Shown one piece after another: positions 27,940-36,662 of a stretch of 64,000 nt of DNA (position 1 is its first letter; every line of letters starts with the position of its first letter). The notes beneath the pieces are model-generated. The model was given only the letters and a program-made list of their open reading frames with translations, ran no database searches and was not told the DNA's origin. Made by a program: the position numbers and the translations under genes. Source of the stretch: Paraburkholderia aromaticivorans (GTDB taxonomy: Bacteria; Pseudomonadota; Gammaproteobacteria; Burkholderiales; Burkholderiaceae). The stretch is taken from positions 930,001 to 994,000 of the forward strand of contig NZ_CP051514.1 of assembly GCF_012689525.1 (NCBI RefSeq). The letters run 5' to 3'.

Positions 27940-28351
27940 CTTCAGCGGCCGGAAAACCGGGGAAAATCTCGACACCCAGCGCTTCGGCCTGCTGGCCCAG
28001 CCATTGCGTGACGTTCGCGAGGCTGATCACGTAGTTGCCGTGATTCTTGAAATTGTCCGGCAGCGCCCAGGCCGGCACGCTCTTCGAGCCGGTTTCGGTC
28101 AGGAAGAGGAAGCGGTCTTCGGTCACGTCCACCGTCAGCGGCGCGCCTTTTTCCTTCCAGTCCGGAATCAGTTCGGCGATCGCGCGGGGATCCATCACCG
28201 CGCCCGACAGGATATGCGCCCCGATCTCCGAGCCTTTTTCCAGTACGCACACGCCAATATCAGCGCCTTGCTTCGCCGCCAGCTGCTTCAGGCGAATCGC
28301 CGCGGACAGGCCAGCCGGGCCGCCGTCGACGATTACCACGTCGTATTGCAT
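27940..28351 (-). pseudogene. ETF:ubiquinone oxidoreductase, N-terminal fragment
   Basis: From the ATG at 28351 the product has the FAD-binding start [20 protein letters not shown], where the second Gly of the usual GxGxxG is Asp. It continues through [20 protein letters not shown] and [20 protein letters not shown] for about 137 residues. It ends exactly at the IS6 terminal repeat. Family members usually have about 15 more residues upstream; the preceding codons resemble them but no good start is seen. The C-terminal part of ETF-QO is at 3545-4303 on the same strand. The Gly-to-Asp change suggests decay. Confidence 0.85.
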
Positions 28352-28702
28352 CGACTCGCGCCTGGGGGCGAAGTCATCCTCGAAGACTGTCGAGATACAC
28401 ACTGAACCAGGTCTCCATGTTTATTAAAACCGTCTAAGTCGCGGCTCACTCGAGCCACGCGACCTTTCCCGGGAGAACGTCGGCCGGCGCTGGGCGCGTG
28501 TCCGCACCGGCGACAACGTGACAGTCCCGCTTTCTGCAACGTCAGTTCGGCTCAAGCGACTGCCGGATCTATAACCGGCTGTTGGGTCAAAAACGGTCTG
28601 AGTCGCGCTCGCCGCTCAGGCGTAGTGAAGCGATTAGGCCGCGACTTCGTCGCCTGAGATTTGCCGTGTCCGGCCTGCACTCCCAGCCAGCGACGAGATG
28701 GT
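28352..28702. other. Unassigned DNA upstream of the ETF-QO fragment
   Basis: About 350 bp with no gene or repeat that I recognise. It probably includes the original upstream region of the ETF-QO gene. Confidence 0.35.
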
Positions 28703-28939
28703 TCATGCGATATTCATCGCTGGTCGCTTGTATTCCGGCGGGAATACGCACCACGAACCCTCGTCGTGACGAAAGAACACAAGCGCCAGCGTACCTGACG
28801 GGCGATCGGCCTCCACACATACATAGCGCCACTGCTTACGTCGCGAGTGACTGAAGCGTGTGACGCGAGCATGCTTCGCCGCGTCGGGTCCCAACCAATT
28901 CTCAACCAGCACGCGCAATGACTTTTCCCGGGTACCCAT
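28703..28939 (-). CDS. Small protein of unknown function
   Basis: A 78-residue basic protein from an ATG at 28939 (MGTREKSLRVLVENWLG). It contains KQWRYVCVEADRPSGTLALV and ends in a VFPPEYKRP segment. The sequence looks like a compact alpha/beta protein with alternating hydrophobic residues, unlike the surrounding non-coding frames. I do not recognise the family. There is no operon partner. Confidence 0.5.
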   Translation of the reverse strand: MGTREKSLRVLVENWLGPDAAKHARVTRFSHSRRKQWRYVCVEADRPSGTLALVFFRHDEGSWCVFPPEYKRPAMNIA

Positions 28940-29282
28940 TCGTTTCTCCAACTGCGTCGATGTGCCGGTATTCCACGCTGCGCCAACTCTTCCGAGCGAT
29001 AGGTCCGCAAGAACACGCGGCGCACGATGTGCGGGACACCGCGGCCGCCCCAAACTTCACGCACGTTTTAAAGGTGCGGCGACGCGCTTCAAACATCCTC
29101 CCGAGTGGGGGCAGTGGCGTCGACATCCGCAAGGTGATCGTCGAAACGACGTCGCCTGCGGCAGATTCGCAAGCGCGGCGAGTTTCGCATCGCCGTCGAT
29201 CGCCTGCTTGCTGAGGATGATCCATGAAAGGCTGTCCCTAATTGGGCAGCGGCCTCAGTGGCTTCGCCACCGCTAGGGATCG
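28940..29282. other. Unassigned DNA
   Basis: Nothing I can support as a gene. The right side passes into an IS6 transposase remnant. Confidence 0.35.
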
Positions 29283-29381
29283 ATTCGGCAACATTTCGCA
29301 CTGAAGCGGCATCTGTTGCGCGCTTCGCTCCACCACAATCAATGCGCGACCCGCTTCTCCGCCTGGCGCGAACTCACGAAG
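29283..29381 (+). pseudogene. IS6-family transposase C-terminal remnant
   Basis: About 33 residues read FGNISH-type sequence in one frame and RQHFALKRHLLRASL followed by ATRFSAWRELT in another. The second matches the C-terminus of the IS6 transposases at 59.4 and 61.2 kb (RQHFALKRHLLRASLYRKQL). No terminal repeat was found. Confidence 0.6.
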
Positions 29382-29479
29382 TTACTCGAAATCCGTCACC
29401 TGGTTTTCTGGACATTCGCCGCACCTGCCGCCGTTCTGTTTTTTGTCTGGAAGTTGACGGGCCCGACAGAGCCTTCAAT

Positions 29480-30100
29480 TTACAGACAGGAAAAAATATC
29501 CTCGCTGGTTCGCACGTCCGCATATTTCGCAGCAAGATCAAACAAGCTGGCTCGATGCGGCGCCTCGTCGCGATCTCCCACGCAATCCTGCACGATCACC
29601 GGGATGAAGCCGTGCTGAATCGCATCGACACCCGTCGCGCGCACGCACCCGCTGGTGCTCATGCCGGCGATCAGCACGCAGTCGATGCCCTGTGACGTCA
29701 ACAGCGATGCCAGCGACGTACCGAAGAAAGCGCTCGCATATTGCTTCGTCACAACCTGCTCGTTCGCGATCGGCTCCAGATCTTCGGCGAATTCGCCGAG
29801 TGCCGAACCCTCCTGGAACACGGCCAACGCGCCGATCTTGCGATAGAAGACGCCGCCATTGCGGCCCGTCGGATCATAGGCCACCCGCGTGTGAATCACC
29901 GGCAATCGCCGGGCGCGCGCCTCGCTCAACAGCTTGACGGCAGCCTGGCGGACTCCGTCAGCGTTTGCGAACAACGGCGAGTTGGCCTCGAAGTACGCGC
30001 GCGCGAAATCGACCATGATGAGCGCCTGCCGCGAGCCCAGCCCGAGCGATTGCCCAAAGCCCGATGCGGAGTAGGAAGTGTGCAATGAAGAAGCCGTCAT
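29480..30100 (-). CDS. Isochorismatase-fold amidohydrolase (N-carbamoylsarcosine/maleamate amidase-like)
   Basis: A cysteine hydrolase of 206 residues. The catalytic triad is visible: Asp in ALIMVDFARAYF, Lys in QVVTKQYASAF and Cys in AGMSTSGCVRATGVDA. The spacing and the GCVRAT motif are typical of the family that includes maleamate amidase NicF and N-carbamoylsarcosine amidase. It is last in the leftward set (isomerase-like gene, GntR, amidase), 266 bp after gntR. I infer hydrolysis of an amide of a dicarboxylic acid. The start at 30100 is preferred because residues encoded further upstream look non-coding. Confidence 0.87.
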   Translation of the reverse strand: MTASSLHTSYSASGFGQSLGLGSRQALIMVDFARAYFEANSPLFANADGVRQAAVKLLSEARARRLPVIHTRVAYDPTGRNGGVFYRKIGALAVFQEGSALGEFAEDLEPIANEQVVTKQYASAFFGTSLASLLTSQGIDCVLIAGMSTSGCVRATGVDAIQHGFIPVIVQDCVGDRDEAPHRASLFDLAAKYADVRTSEDIFSCL

Positions 30101-30366
30101 GCCTGGATATATGAACACGTTCCGTCCGCGCGTCCAAGTACGTGCTTCGACCATGGGCCGCGACACGGGATCGCCACGCAAGCGTTCGACGTTCACCCTG
30201 TATTAGATGTTGATCTTCTACGTCACGCAGGCCCGACATGCGAGCCCGACATCGACGCAATCTCGTTGCCGGGGCCGGTGCGAGTCCAGACCACCAGACA
30301 CTCGCGCACGGCCCCGCCGCTCCCGCTCACCACGCGGCACGTGGCTGACATTCACGCGGCGCGCAC

Positions 30367-31029
30367 TTACTTCGATTCCTCTTCAACCATCGCATAACGG
30401 GCGGAGCAGATGTGGCAGTGCATCACGCTGCGCGCCCAGTCGCCCTCGCGCGCGACGCACGCATTGATTAGCTCCCGATGATGGTGAAAACTGCGCTGCA
30501 GTTGTTCTACGGTATAGCGCCTGAAGGTGCGCTGCACGATCGGCATTTCAATCGCGTTAGTCAGCATACCGACTAGCCTCATATTCCGGCTCGCCAAACC
30601 GATCACCCGATGAAACTCGCGGTTGAGCACGCTGATGCGGGTCAGGTTTTCGTCCGTCAGCAGCACGCCTTGAGATTCGAGTTCATCCTGAATCGTAGAC
30701 AATAGAGCGATCTCATCGGCGGTGATCCTGACCGCGGCCAGACTCGCGATTTCGCTTTCCAGAAACAATCGCAAATCGAAGAGTTCCTTCATCTCGGCGC
30801 GCGACCAATCGCGCACGAAGGTCCCGTTGTTCGGCTTGAAGTCCAGAAAGCCGTCGGCCACCAGCATCCGCATGGCTTCGCGCACCGGCGTGCGCGATGT
30901 ACCGAATTCACTCGCCAGCTGCTCCTCCGTCAGCCGGCTGCCGGCGGCAAAGGTGCCGGCAATGATCCGTTCCTTGATCCGGCCGTAGGTTTCACGCGCC
31001 GTTGACTTTGCCCCGCTCTCGCTCTTCAT
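30367..31029 (-). CDS. GntR-family regulator with FCD domain
   Basis: A 220-residue FadR-type regulator. The N-terminal winged helix reads RLTEEQLASEFGTSRTPVRE. The all-helical FCD ligand domain follows, with metal-binding positions suggested by REFHRVIGLASRN and HHHRELINA. It lies 2 bp downstream of the isomerase-like gene and so is translated with it. I infer that it represses both arms of the 29.5-39.4 kb cluster through the ATTGT-type sites at 31823-31885. Confidence 0.88.
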   Translation of the reverse strand: MKSESGAKSTARETYGRIKERIIAGTFAAGSRLTEEQLASEFGTSRTPVREAMRMLVADGFLDFKPNNGTFVRDWSRAEMKELFDLRLFLESEIASLAAVRITADEIALLSTIQDELESQGVLLTDENLTRISVLNREFHRVIGLASRNMRLVGMLTNAIEMPIVQRTFRRYTVEQLQRSFHHHRELINACVAREGDWARSVMHCHICSARYAMVEEESK

Positions 31030-31031
31030 GT

Positions 31032-31775
31032 CTAGAATCTTTCCATCAGAGAGCCAAATCCTAACACCTTGTCCTCGATGCCCGAGCTGCGCAAAGCCTG
31101 CCAATAAATAGTCGTGTTGATCGCCAGTACCGGCTTGCCAAGTGTCTGCTCGACTTCTCCGGCCAGCTTCGCCATCGCCAGATTGGTACCGACCTGGACC
31201 AGCGCGTCGACATCATCTCCATCGACTTCGTGCAGCGCCTGCTCGAGCGTGTCGGATTGCACATGGGCAATGTGCACCGGACTGTCGCAACGCAAGCCCT
31301 TGATGCGTTTGACACGGTAGCCGCACTCCTCGAAGAAGCGCACCACGTTTTCATCGCCAACCGGCTGATAAGGCGTCACCACACCGATGGTGCGTGCGCC
31401 GTACGCGTCCAGCGCGGCCGAGCAGGCGTCAGATCCCATCGACACCGGCAGCCTGGTTCTTTCTTCCAGCGACGCCTTCAGGCGGCGGCTGGCGGCGAGG
31501 CCGTCCCAGAAAGTCTCGGCCGAGATGCCAAGCACCAGCCGATCGGGTTCGCACGACATGACCGCGTCGACGGCCTCATCCTGCGCTGCCGTAATCAACT
31601 CGATCAGTCGATTGAAATCTTCGTTGTTGTTCAGCGCGATGTTCGGAATCCGAATGCGGCTAATGTGGTTAGTGACGCCGGCCGGCCGCATCTCATCGAA
31701 CTCCGGTTGTACAGAGGTGTTCGTCGAAGGAATCAGCACAGCGAATTTTTGACGCCAACCAAGTGAATCCGTCAT
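31032..31775 (-). CDS. Maleate isomerase/Asp-Glu racemase-like protein
   Basis: A 247-residue member of the maleate cis-trans isomerase/arylmalonate decarboxylase group. The N-terminal substrate loop VLIPSTNTSVQPEFDEM and the RTIGVVTPYQPVGDENV segment are typical. Canonical maleate isomerases use two cysteines. Here one site reads LVLGISAETFW and the other VQVGTNLAMA, so neither has Cys at the place I expect. It may therefore not perform the classical reaction. First gene of the leftward arm, with GGAG before the ATG. In nicotinate catabolism an isomerase of this family acts after a maleamate amidase. Confidence 0.8.
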   Translation of the reverse strand: MTDSLGWRQKFAVLIPSTNTSVQPEFDEMRPAGVTNHISRIRIPNIALNNNEDFNRLIELITAAQDEAVDAVMSCEPDRLVLGISAETFWDGLAASRRLKASLEERTRLPVSMGSDACSAALDAYGARTIGVVTPYQPVGDENVVRFFEECGYRVKRIKGLRCDSPVHIAHVQSDTLEQALHEVDGDDVDALVQVGTNLAMAKLAGEVEQTLGKPVLAINTTIYWQALRSSGIEDKVLGFGSLMERF

Positions 31776-31822
31776 TGCAGTTCTCCAAAAAGGGCTTGCA
31801 TGTTTTTTTTAGCATGCTTAGC

Positions 31823-31885
31823 ATTGTACACAATCAATGGGAAAAAGAGGTGGGAAATTGGCTGACGTCGATGAATTGTGTACAA
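31823..31885. promoter_or_regulatory. Two inverted ATTGT-type operator sites between divergent arms
   Basis: ATTGTACACAAT (31823-31834) is a 5-2-5 dyad. ATTGTGTACAA (31875-31885) contains the reverse complement of TTGTACACAA found in the first. The centres are about 51 bp apart. Both fall between the isomerase-like start (31775) and the lyase start (31894). Sites of the form TTGT-N-ACAA are known for FCD-type GntR regulators, so binding by the GntR protein at 30367 is likely. Confidence 0.6.
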
Positions 31886-31893
31886 GCAGGTCG

Positions 31894-32760
31894 ATGAAGT
31901 TGCGTACTCAGTTGGCGCGCGGAGACATCGTCGTGGCGCCTGGCGCGTTCGATACGTGGAGTGCTCGCCTGATTGAGGCGCATGGCTTCCCGGCTATCTA
32001 TATGACAGGGTACGGCGTGACGGCGGCCACGCTCGGCATGCCGGACATCGGCTTGATTACCGCCACGGAAATGGCCGATCAGGTGCGCCGCATCTGCGAC
32101 GTAACGCAAACGCCGCTTATCGCCGACGCTGACACAGGCTTCGGCGGCGTGCTGAATATCGCGCGCACGGTGCGGGACTATGTGCGCGCCGGCGCGGCGG
32201 CGATCCAACTTGAAGATCAGGTTGCGCCGAAGCGTTGTGGGCACATGGAGAATAAACAGGTTGTCGACACGTCCGAGATGATCGAACGGATTCGCGCCGC
32301 CGTCGTTGCGCGCGGGGACGATTCGTTGCTGATCGTCGCGCGCACCGACGCCCGCGCCACCCACGGACTCGACGAGGCGCTGCGCCGCGGTGAGCGATAT
32401 CTGCGCGCCGGGGCGGACATGCTGTTTGTCGAAGCCCCGCGCTCGGAACACGAGATGCGACAAATCTGTTCGGCTTTCCGCGGCGAGAAGCTGATTGCGA
32501 ACATGGTCGAAGCCGGCAAGACGCCTTATCTCGATGCCCGGACGCTTCAGGAAATCGGCTACGCGATTGCGATCTTCCCGGCGACGCTGCTGTTCTCGGC
32601 GACGCAGGCGATGGAGACCACCTTGCACGACTTAAAGGCAGGCCTCGTCAATGAATCCTCCATCATGAGTTTTCCCGAGTTCAATCAGCGCATGGGTCTC
32701 GAACATCACTTTGCTGCCGCGGAGCGAATTCGGGCCGAGGTGGGGGAATTCAGCAAGTGA
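31894..32760 (+). CDS. Isocitrate lyase/PEP mutase-family lyase (dimethylmalate lyase-like)
   Basis: A 288-residue member of the methylisocitrate-lyase/oxaloacetate-decarboxylase branch. Key parts are the metal-binding LIADADTGFGG, the flexible-loop signature QVAPKRCGHMENK with the catalytic Cys, and LIVARTDARATHG. The chain is short, as in 2,3-dimethylmalate lyase. With the LeuC/LeuD-type hydratase directly downstream the expected reaction is aldol cleavage of a substituted malate to pyruvate plus a small acid. The start at 31894 is chosen because an earlier ATG (31837) would place an operator site inside the gene. It overlaps the next gene as GTGA. Confidence 0.85.
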   Translation: MKLRTQLARGDIVVAPGAFDTWSARLIEAHGFPAIYMTGYGVTAATLGMPDIGLITATEMADQVRRICDVTQTPLIADADTGFGGVLNIARTVRDYVRAGAAAIQLEDQVAPKRCGHMENKQVVDTSEMIERIRAAVVARGDDSLLIVARTDARATHGLDEALRRGERYLRAGADMLFVEAPRSEHEMRQICSAFRGEKLIANMVEAGKTPYLDARTLQEIGYAIAIFPATLLFSATQAMETTLHDLKAGLVNESSIMSFPEFNQRMGLEHHFAAAERIRAEVGEFSK

Positions 32761-34160
32761 GCACCTTGTTCGGAAAGTTATGGGATGCACATCGGGTTGC
32801 GGGCCGCGAGGATGGCACCGACCTGCTGTACATCGACCGTCATGTGTTGCATGAAGTGACGAGCCCGCAGGCCTTCTCTCAATTGCGCAAAGCCGGACGC
32901 GAGGTACGGATGCCAATGCGCCACATTGCGGTACCGGATCATTCGCTCCCGACAGCGCTCGACCCTGCCGCGTTGCCGCGGACGGAGTCGATTGCGTCGA
33001 TCGCCGCGCTGGAGCGCAACACGGCCGCGGCAGGCATCCCGCTGTTCGCAGCGGCGAGCCCGCAGCATGGCATCGTGCATGTGATCGCCGCGGAGCAGGG
33101 TTTCGTCGTGCCGGGTTGCTCGGTGGTCTGCGGCGATTCGCATACGGCGACCTTGGGTGCGCTCGGTGCGCTGGCGTTCGGCATCGGCACGTCGGAAGTG
33201 GAACACGTGTTGGCCACGCAGAGCCTGTGGATGCGACGGCCCGCTACGCTCGGCATCGAGATACTCGGCGAACTGCCGCCGGGCGTGTATGCGAAGGACC
33301 TGGCGTTGACCATCATCAAGCACATCGGCACGCGAGGCGCGGCAGGCCATGCAATCGAATATTTTGGCCCCGCCATTTCAGCATTGAGCGTCGAAGCCCG
33401 GATGACTGTATGCAATATGTCGATCGAAGCGGGCGGACGCTTTGCTGTGATGGCTCCCGATGCAAAAACAATCGCGTATGTGAAGGCGCGCCTGTCCAAG
33501 CTGTCGGCCGATGAGTTTGCGCAAGCCGAACAGGCGTGGCGCTTCCTCAAGACCGATGCGCGGCAGGATTACGACCGCGTGGCCGCGCTCGACGCGAGCG
33601 ACATGACGCCGATGGTGACGTGGGGCACCACGCCGGCCGACTCGACGACGTTCGACGGCCGCGTCGGCGACCCGGACGACAATGCGGATCGCACGGAGCG
33701 CGAACGCGTGCAAACGGCGCTGGAATACATGGGACTCAAGGCGCGCCAGCGGATCAACGACGTGCCGATTGACATGGCGTTCATCGGCTCCTGCACGAAT
33801 GGTCGTCTGGAGGATCTGCAGGCGGCGGCGTCCATTCTCAAAGGGCGCCGGATTCATTCGAGCGTCCGCGCGCTGGCGGTGCCGGGTTCCGCTGCGGTCA
33901 AAGCCGAGGCGGAACGTGAAGGACTTGCGCAAATCTTCGTGGATGCCGGCTTCGAATGGCGCACGCCGGGGTGCTCGATGTGCATCGGCATGAACGGCGA
34001 TCAGCTGGCGCCCGGTCAACGCTGCGCCTCATCGTCGAACCGGAACTTCGAAAATCGCCAGGGTCCGGGCGGCAGATCGCACCTCGTCAGTCCGGCCGCG
34101 GCCGCCGCAGCGGCCATTACTGGCCGGCTTACCGACCCTCGGGAGTTTCTCCATGGATAG
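32757..34160 (+). CDS. Aconitase-family hydratase, large subunit (LeuC/DmdA-like)
   Basis: A 467-residue large subunit of a two-part hydro-lyase. The 4Fe-4S cysteines are visible in AFIGSCTNGRLEDL and in PGCSMCIGMNGDQ. SHTATLGALGALAFGIGTSE and the R-rich tail SSNRNFENRQG also match. Homologues include isopropylmalate isomerase and 2,3-dimethylmaleate hydratase. Leucine synthesis is unlikely here because no leuA or leuB is present and the gene is coupled to a lyase. GTG start overlapping the preceding TGA; 8-bp overlap with the small-subunit gene. Confidence 0.9.
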   Translation: MSTLFGKLWDAHRVAGREDGTDLLYIDRHVLHEVTSPQAFSQLRKAGREVRMPMRHIAVPDHSLPTALDPAALPRTESIASIAALERNTAAAGIPLFAAASPQHGIVHVIAAEQGFVVPGCSVVCGDSHTATLGALGALAFGIGTSEVEHVLATQSLWMRRPATLGIEILGELPPGVYAKDLALTIIKHIGTRGAAGHAIEYFGPAISALSVEARMTVCNMSIEAGGRFAVMAPDAKTIAYVKARLSKLSADEFAQAEQAWRFLKTDARQDYDRVAALDASDMTPMVTWGTTPADSTTFDGRVGDPDDNADRTERERVQTALEYMGLKARQRINDVPIDMAFIGSCTNGRLEDLQAAASILKGRRIHSSVRALAVPGSAAVKAEAEREGLAQIFVDAGFEWRTPGCSMCIGMNGDQLAPGQRCASSSNRNFENRQGPGGRSHLVSPAAAAAAAITGRLTDPREFLHG

Positions 34161-34770
34161 CTCCGCCACCGTGGTATCGGGGCGTGCAGTGCTGCTCGCA
34201 CGCGACGACATTGATACCGACGCGATTTACCCGGCGCGCTTCCTGAACACCATTGAGCGCGACGGCTTGGGACAGTACTTGTTTGCCGACTGGCGCGACG
34301 CCAATGCGCCAGAGTTGGCGCCGTTTCAGCAGCAAACGAAGCTTTGCGCCGACGTACTGGTTGGCGGCCGGAATTTCGGCTGCGGTTCATCGCGCGAACA
34401 TGCGGTGTGGGCACTTGCCGATTGCGGTATTCGCGCGATCGTGGCCCTGTCTTTCGGCGACATCTTTCGCTCGAATTGCACCTGCAACGGCATCGTTACC
34501 GCGCAATTGACCACTGGCGAGCATCGCACGATCGTCGACGCGTTACGCCACGCTGCGGATGTCGAACTGACCATTGATCTGCTCAAACAACGGATCACAC
34601 TGGCCGATCGTGCGTCTGTTCCGTTCCAGATCGACGCAGACATCATTCGGCAGTTGTGCAGTCGTGAAGACGATATCGAAATTACGCTGAGACATGCAGC
34701 GGAGCTTCTGGTTTATGAGCGCCGCGTAGCGAGCAAGATGGCATGGCTTTGTGAATGGCGCTCCGGTTAG
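34153..34770 (+). CDS. Aconitase-family hydratase, small subunit (LeuD/DmdB-like)
   Basis: A 205-residue swivel-domain subunit. DIDTDAIYPARFLNTIERDG at the start and GGRNFGCGSSREHAVWALAD in the middle carry the residues that hold the substrate. FGDIFRSNCTCNGIVTAQL follows. It is co-translated with the large subunit (8-bp overlap). Together they should interconvert a substituted maleate or fumarate and the corresponding malate, which the upstream lyase would split. A 244-bp gap follows before the cupin gene; I see no clear promoter or terminator in it. Confidence 0.9.
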   Translation: MDSSATVVSGRAVLLARDDIDTDAIYPARFLNTIERDGLGQYLFADWRDANAPELAPFQQQTKLCADVLVGGRNFGCGSSREHAVWALADCGIRAIVALSFGDIFRSNCTCNGIVTAQLTTGEHRTIVDALRHAADVELTIDLLKQRITLADRASVPFQIDADIIRQLCSREDDIEITLRHAAELLVYERRVASKMAWLCEWRSG

Positions 34771-35014
34771 CACCGCCGCGCCTGGCGCACAAACGCTTTC
34801 CCTTCCGAATGATAAGTGAGCGAGAAAACGCGGTCATGAAGTGCGCGGAGCAGACGCCGCACGCGTCGTGCAACTCGCGTGTGCACCTATCAGTTTGGGA
34901 TCTGTGTTAAGACGGTTTGGCCGATGCCCTCCCCCGGTATCGGTCGACCAGATTTGGACACGCGTCCGGCGAGACGCAGTGTCGTTCATTCAAACCATAT
35001 CAAATGAGGTTGCC

Positions 35015-35422
35015 ATGATTGATGCAGCAAGGGCGTTAGCCAAGTCGCTTTCCTACTTTTCGCGGCGCGACGATCTTCCCGCCGAGCAGATCGCCGCGGT
35101 CGAAGGGGTCATGGAAAACGGTCATGTGGAAGTGCGCAAGCTGATGGTCGGCGACGAAATTCTACTTCTGCACGTGATGCGTAAGAAGGGTCTCATTGAT
35201 CCGGTTCACAAACATCTGGATCACGAATCGATGGGCTACCTGATCTCAGGGCGCCTTCGTCTGATTATTGGCGGCGAGGAGTTTATCGCCGAACCGGGCA
35301 CGGCGTGGATGCATCCCGTCGGCGTGGATCACTTCAGCGAAGCGCTCGAAGACTGCGAGCAAATCGAAATCAAGTCGCCGCCGCGCAAGACCTGGGTGAC
35401 GCCGGCTGAACTGGGCGACTGA
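35015..35422 (+). CDS. Single-domain cupin protein
   Basis: A 135-residue cupin. Metal-ligand positions appear in DPVHKHLDHESMGYLISGRL and in GTAWMHPVGVDHFSEAL. Starts at the ATG at 35015; an open frame upstream to 34841 looks non-coding. It heads the second half of the rightward arm and is followed 51 bp later by the oxygenase gene. It could be a dioxygenase, an isomerase or a sensor; the sequence does not decide. Confidence 0.82.
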   Translation: MIDAARALAKSLSYFSRRDDLPAEQIAAVEGVMENGHVEVRKLMVGDEILLLHVMRKKGLIDPVHKHLDHESMGYLISGRLRLIIGGEEFIAEPGTAWMHPVGVDHFSEALEDCEQIEIKSPPRKTWVTPAELGD

Positions 35423-35473
35423 TCCGCCCGCCACTGCTCTCACATTAATTGAAGTGAATTGACGGAGAATGCC

Positions 35474-36256
35474 ATGTCCACCTGGACACGATATGAAGAA
35501 CATCCACTGACTCGGGAGAGTCTGCTCGCGTTGTTGAACAACGAAATCCCGGCGATCCGCATCAAGGGATTCGCGTCGAAGGAAGAATGTGTTGCGTTCA
35601 CGCAGTCGGCGAAGAAAGGCAACATCAAGTACTACAATACCGAAAAGCGGATCGGCTACATCGGCATGGCGCAGTACGAATACCGCTGGGATCGGCCGAA
35701 AGCGGATTATTTCGAAGCGGTGAAAAAGGCCAATCTGGATCTGGCCGCCGTGACCGCAAGCGCATTCAATCCGGTGACGCGGTTGATGGAAGCACTGCGC
35801 ACCGTCTATCCATCCAATGTGGACTTCGCCAACGAGCCGGAACTCGGTCATTACTTCGCCGGCATCATCCGCATGGCGAGTGACGGTATTGATCTGCACG
35901 CGGACTTCGCGCCCTTCAACACGCTGGATTACGAGATCCGCCATATCGACGCGCAATTGGGCTGGAATTTTTTCTGCGAAGAACCTGCCGCGGGCGGCCG
36001 GACCACGGTACACAACGCGCCGTGGACCCCGGAGATGAAGTCCGGCGAGATCCCGAAGAGCTATGGCCTGCCGCGCGACATCGTGGCAGGTGCGCCGACT
36101 TTTACCTATGTGCCGACCGCCGGCGATGTGGTCATTTTCAATACGCGCAACCCGCATGAGGTCAGCGCCGGAGTTGCCGATCCGGGCGTCGACCGGGTGT
36201 CGATCGGTTCGTTCATCGGCAGGATGCCGGACCGTTCACTTGTCCTGTGGGCCTGA
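35474..36256 (+). CDS. 2OG-Fe(II) oxygenase, prolyl-4-hydroxylase-like
   Basis: A 260-residue oxygenase. The iron ligands fit HxD in DGIDLHADFAPFN and the distal His in FNTRNPHEVSAGV; an Arg for 2-oxoglutarate follows in DRVSIGSFIG. The N-terminal part (ITHIRIKGF-like AIRIKGFASKEECVAF) is typical for this group. The ATG at 35474 is preferred to a TTG five codons earlier because of GGAG upstream. Probably cytoplasmic. Four bases separate its stop from the NIPSNAP start. Confidence 0.8.
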   Translation: MSTWTRYEEHPLTRESLLALLNNEIPAIRIKGFASKEECVAFTQSAKKGNIKYYNTEKRIGYIGMAQYEYRWDRPKADYFEAVKKANLDLAAVTASAFNPVTRLMEALRTVYPSNVDFANEPELGHYFAGIIRMASDGIDLHADFAPFNTLDYEIRHIDAQLGWNFFCEEPAAGGRTTVHNAPWTPEMKSGEIPKSYGLPRDIVAGAPTFTYVPTAGDVVIFNTRNPHEVSAGVADPGVDRVSIGSFIGRMPDRSLVLWA

Positions 36257-36260
36257 CGCC

Positions 36261-36587
36261 GTGATCGTCGAAGAGCGTATCTACACTGTTCTGCCGGGCA
36301 AGATGAAGGCCTTCCTCACTCTGGTGGAACACGAGGGATTGCCCATTCAACGGCCCTATCTCGGAGAGCCGCTTGGCTATTTCACGACCGAGACCGGGGA
36401 ATTAAACCAGGTCGTCCATTGGTGGGGATACGAGAGCATGGCCGATCGCGAGCAGCGGCGCGCGCAACTGTCGGCCGACCCGGGATGGATCGAGTTTGCT
36501 CCGAAAGTTTTGTCACTGCTCGCTCGCATGGAAAACCGGATCTTGCTGCCGACCGCGTTTTCCGCGCTCGGCGCGACGGCACGGTAA
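36261..36587 (+). CDS. NIPSNAP-family protein
   Basis: A 108-residue dimeric alpha-beta barrel protein from a GTG start (IVEERIYTVLPGKMKAFLTL) with LGYFTTETGELNQVVHWWGY in the middle, the NIPSNAP pattern. Small proteins of this type occur in catabolic operons, but no reaction is settled. It lies 4 bp after the oxygenase gene and 75 bp before the transporter, so it is part of the rightward operon. Confidence 0.83.
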   Translation: MIVEERIYTVLPGKMKAFLTLVEHEGLPIQRPYLGEPLGYFTTETGELNQVVHWWGYESMADREQRRAQLSADPGWIEFAPKVLSLLARMENRILLPTAFSALGATAR

Positions 36588-36662
36588 TGGCAGCATCATT
36601 ACTTCAATATGAAACAGCGGCGTCGACGGACGCTTACATCGGGAAGCCGGGAGAACTCAGGT

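Noticed and set aside
31790..31820. GCATG-T8-AG-CATGC as a terminator between divergent genes
   Set aside because: The stem is only five bases, the T-run is in the loop, and both neighbouring genes start here, so no terminator is expected.
32757..34770. LeuC and LeuD genes considered as leucine biosynthesis
   Set aside because: No leuA or leuB nearby, and the genes are translationally coupled to an isocitrate-lyase-family lyase under a GntR regulator.
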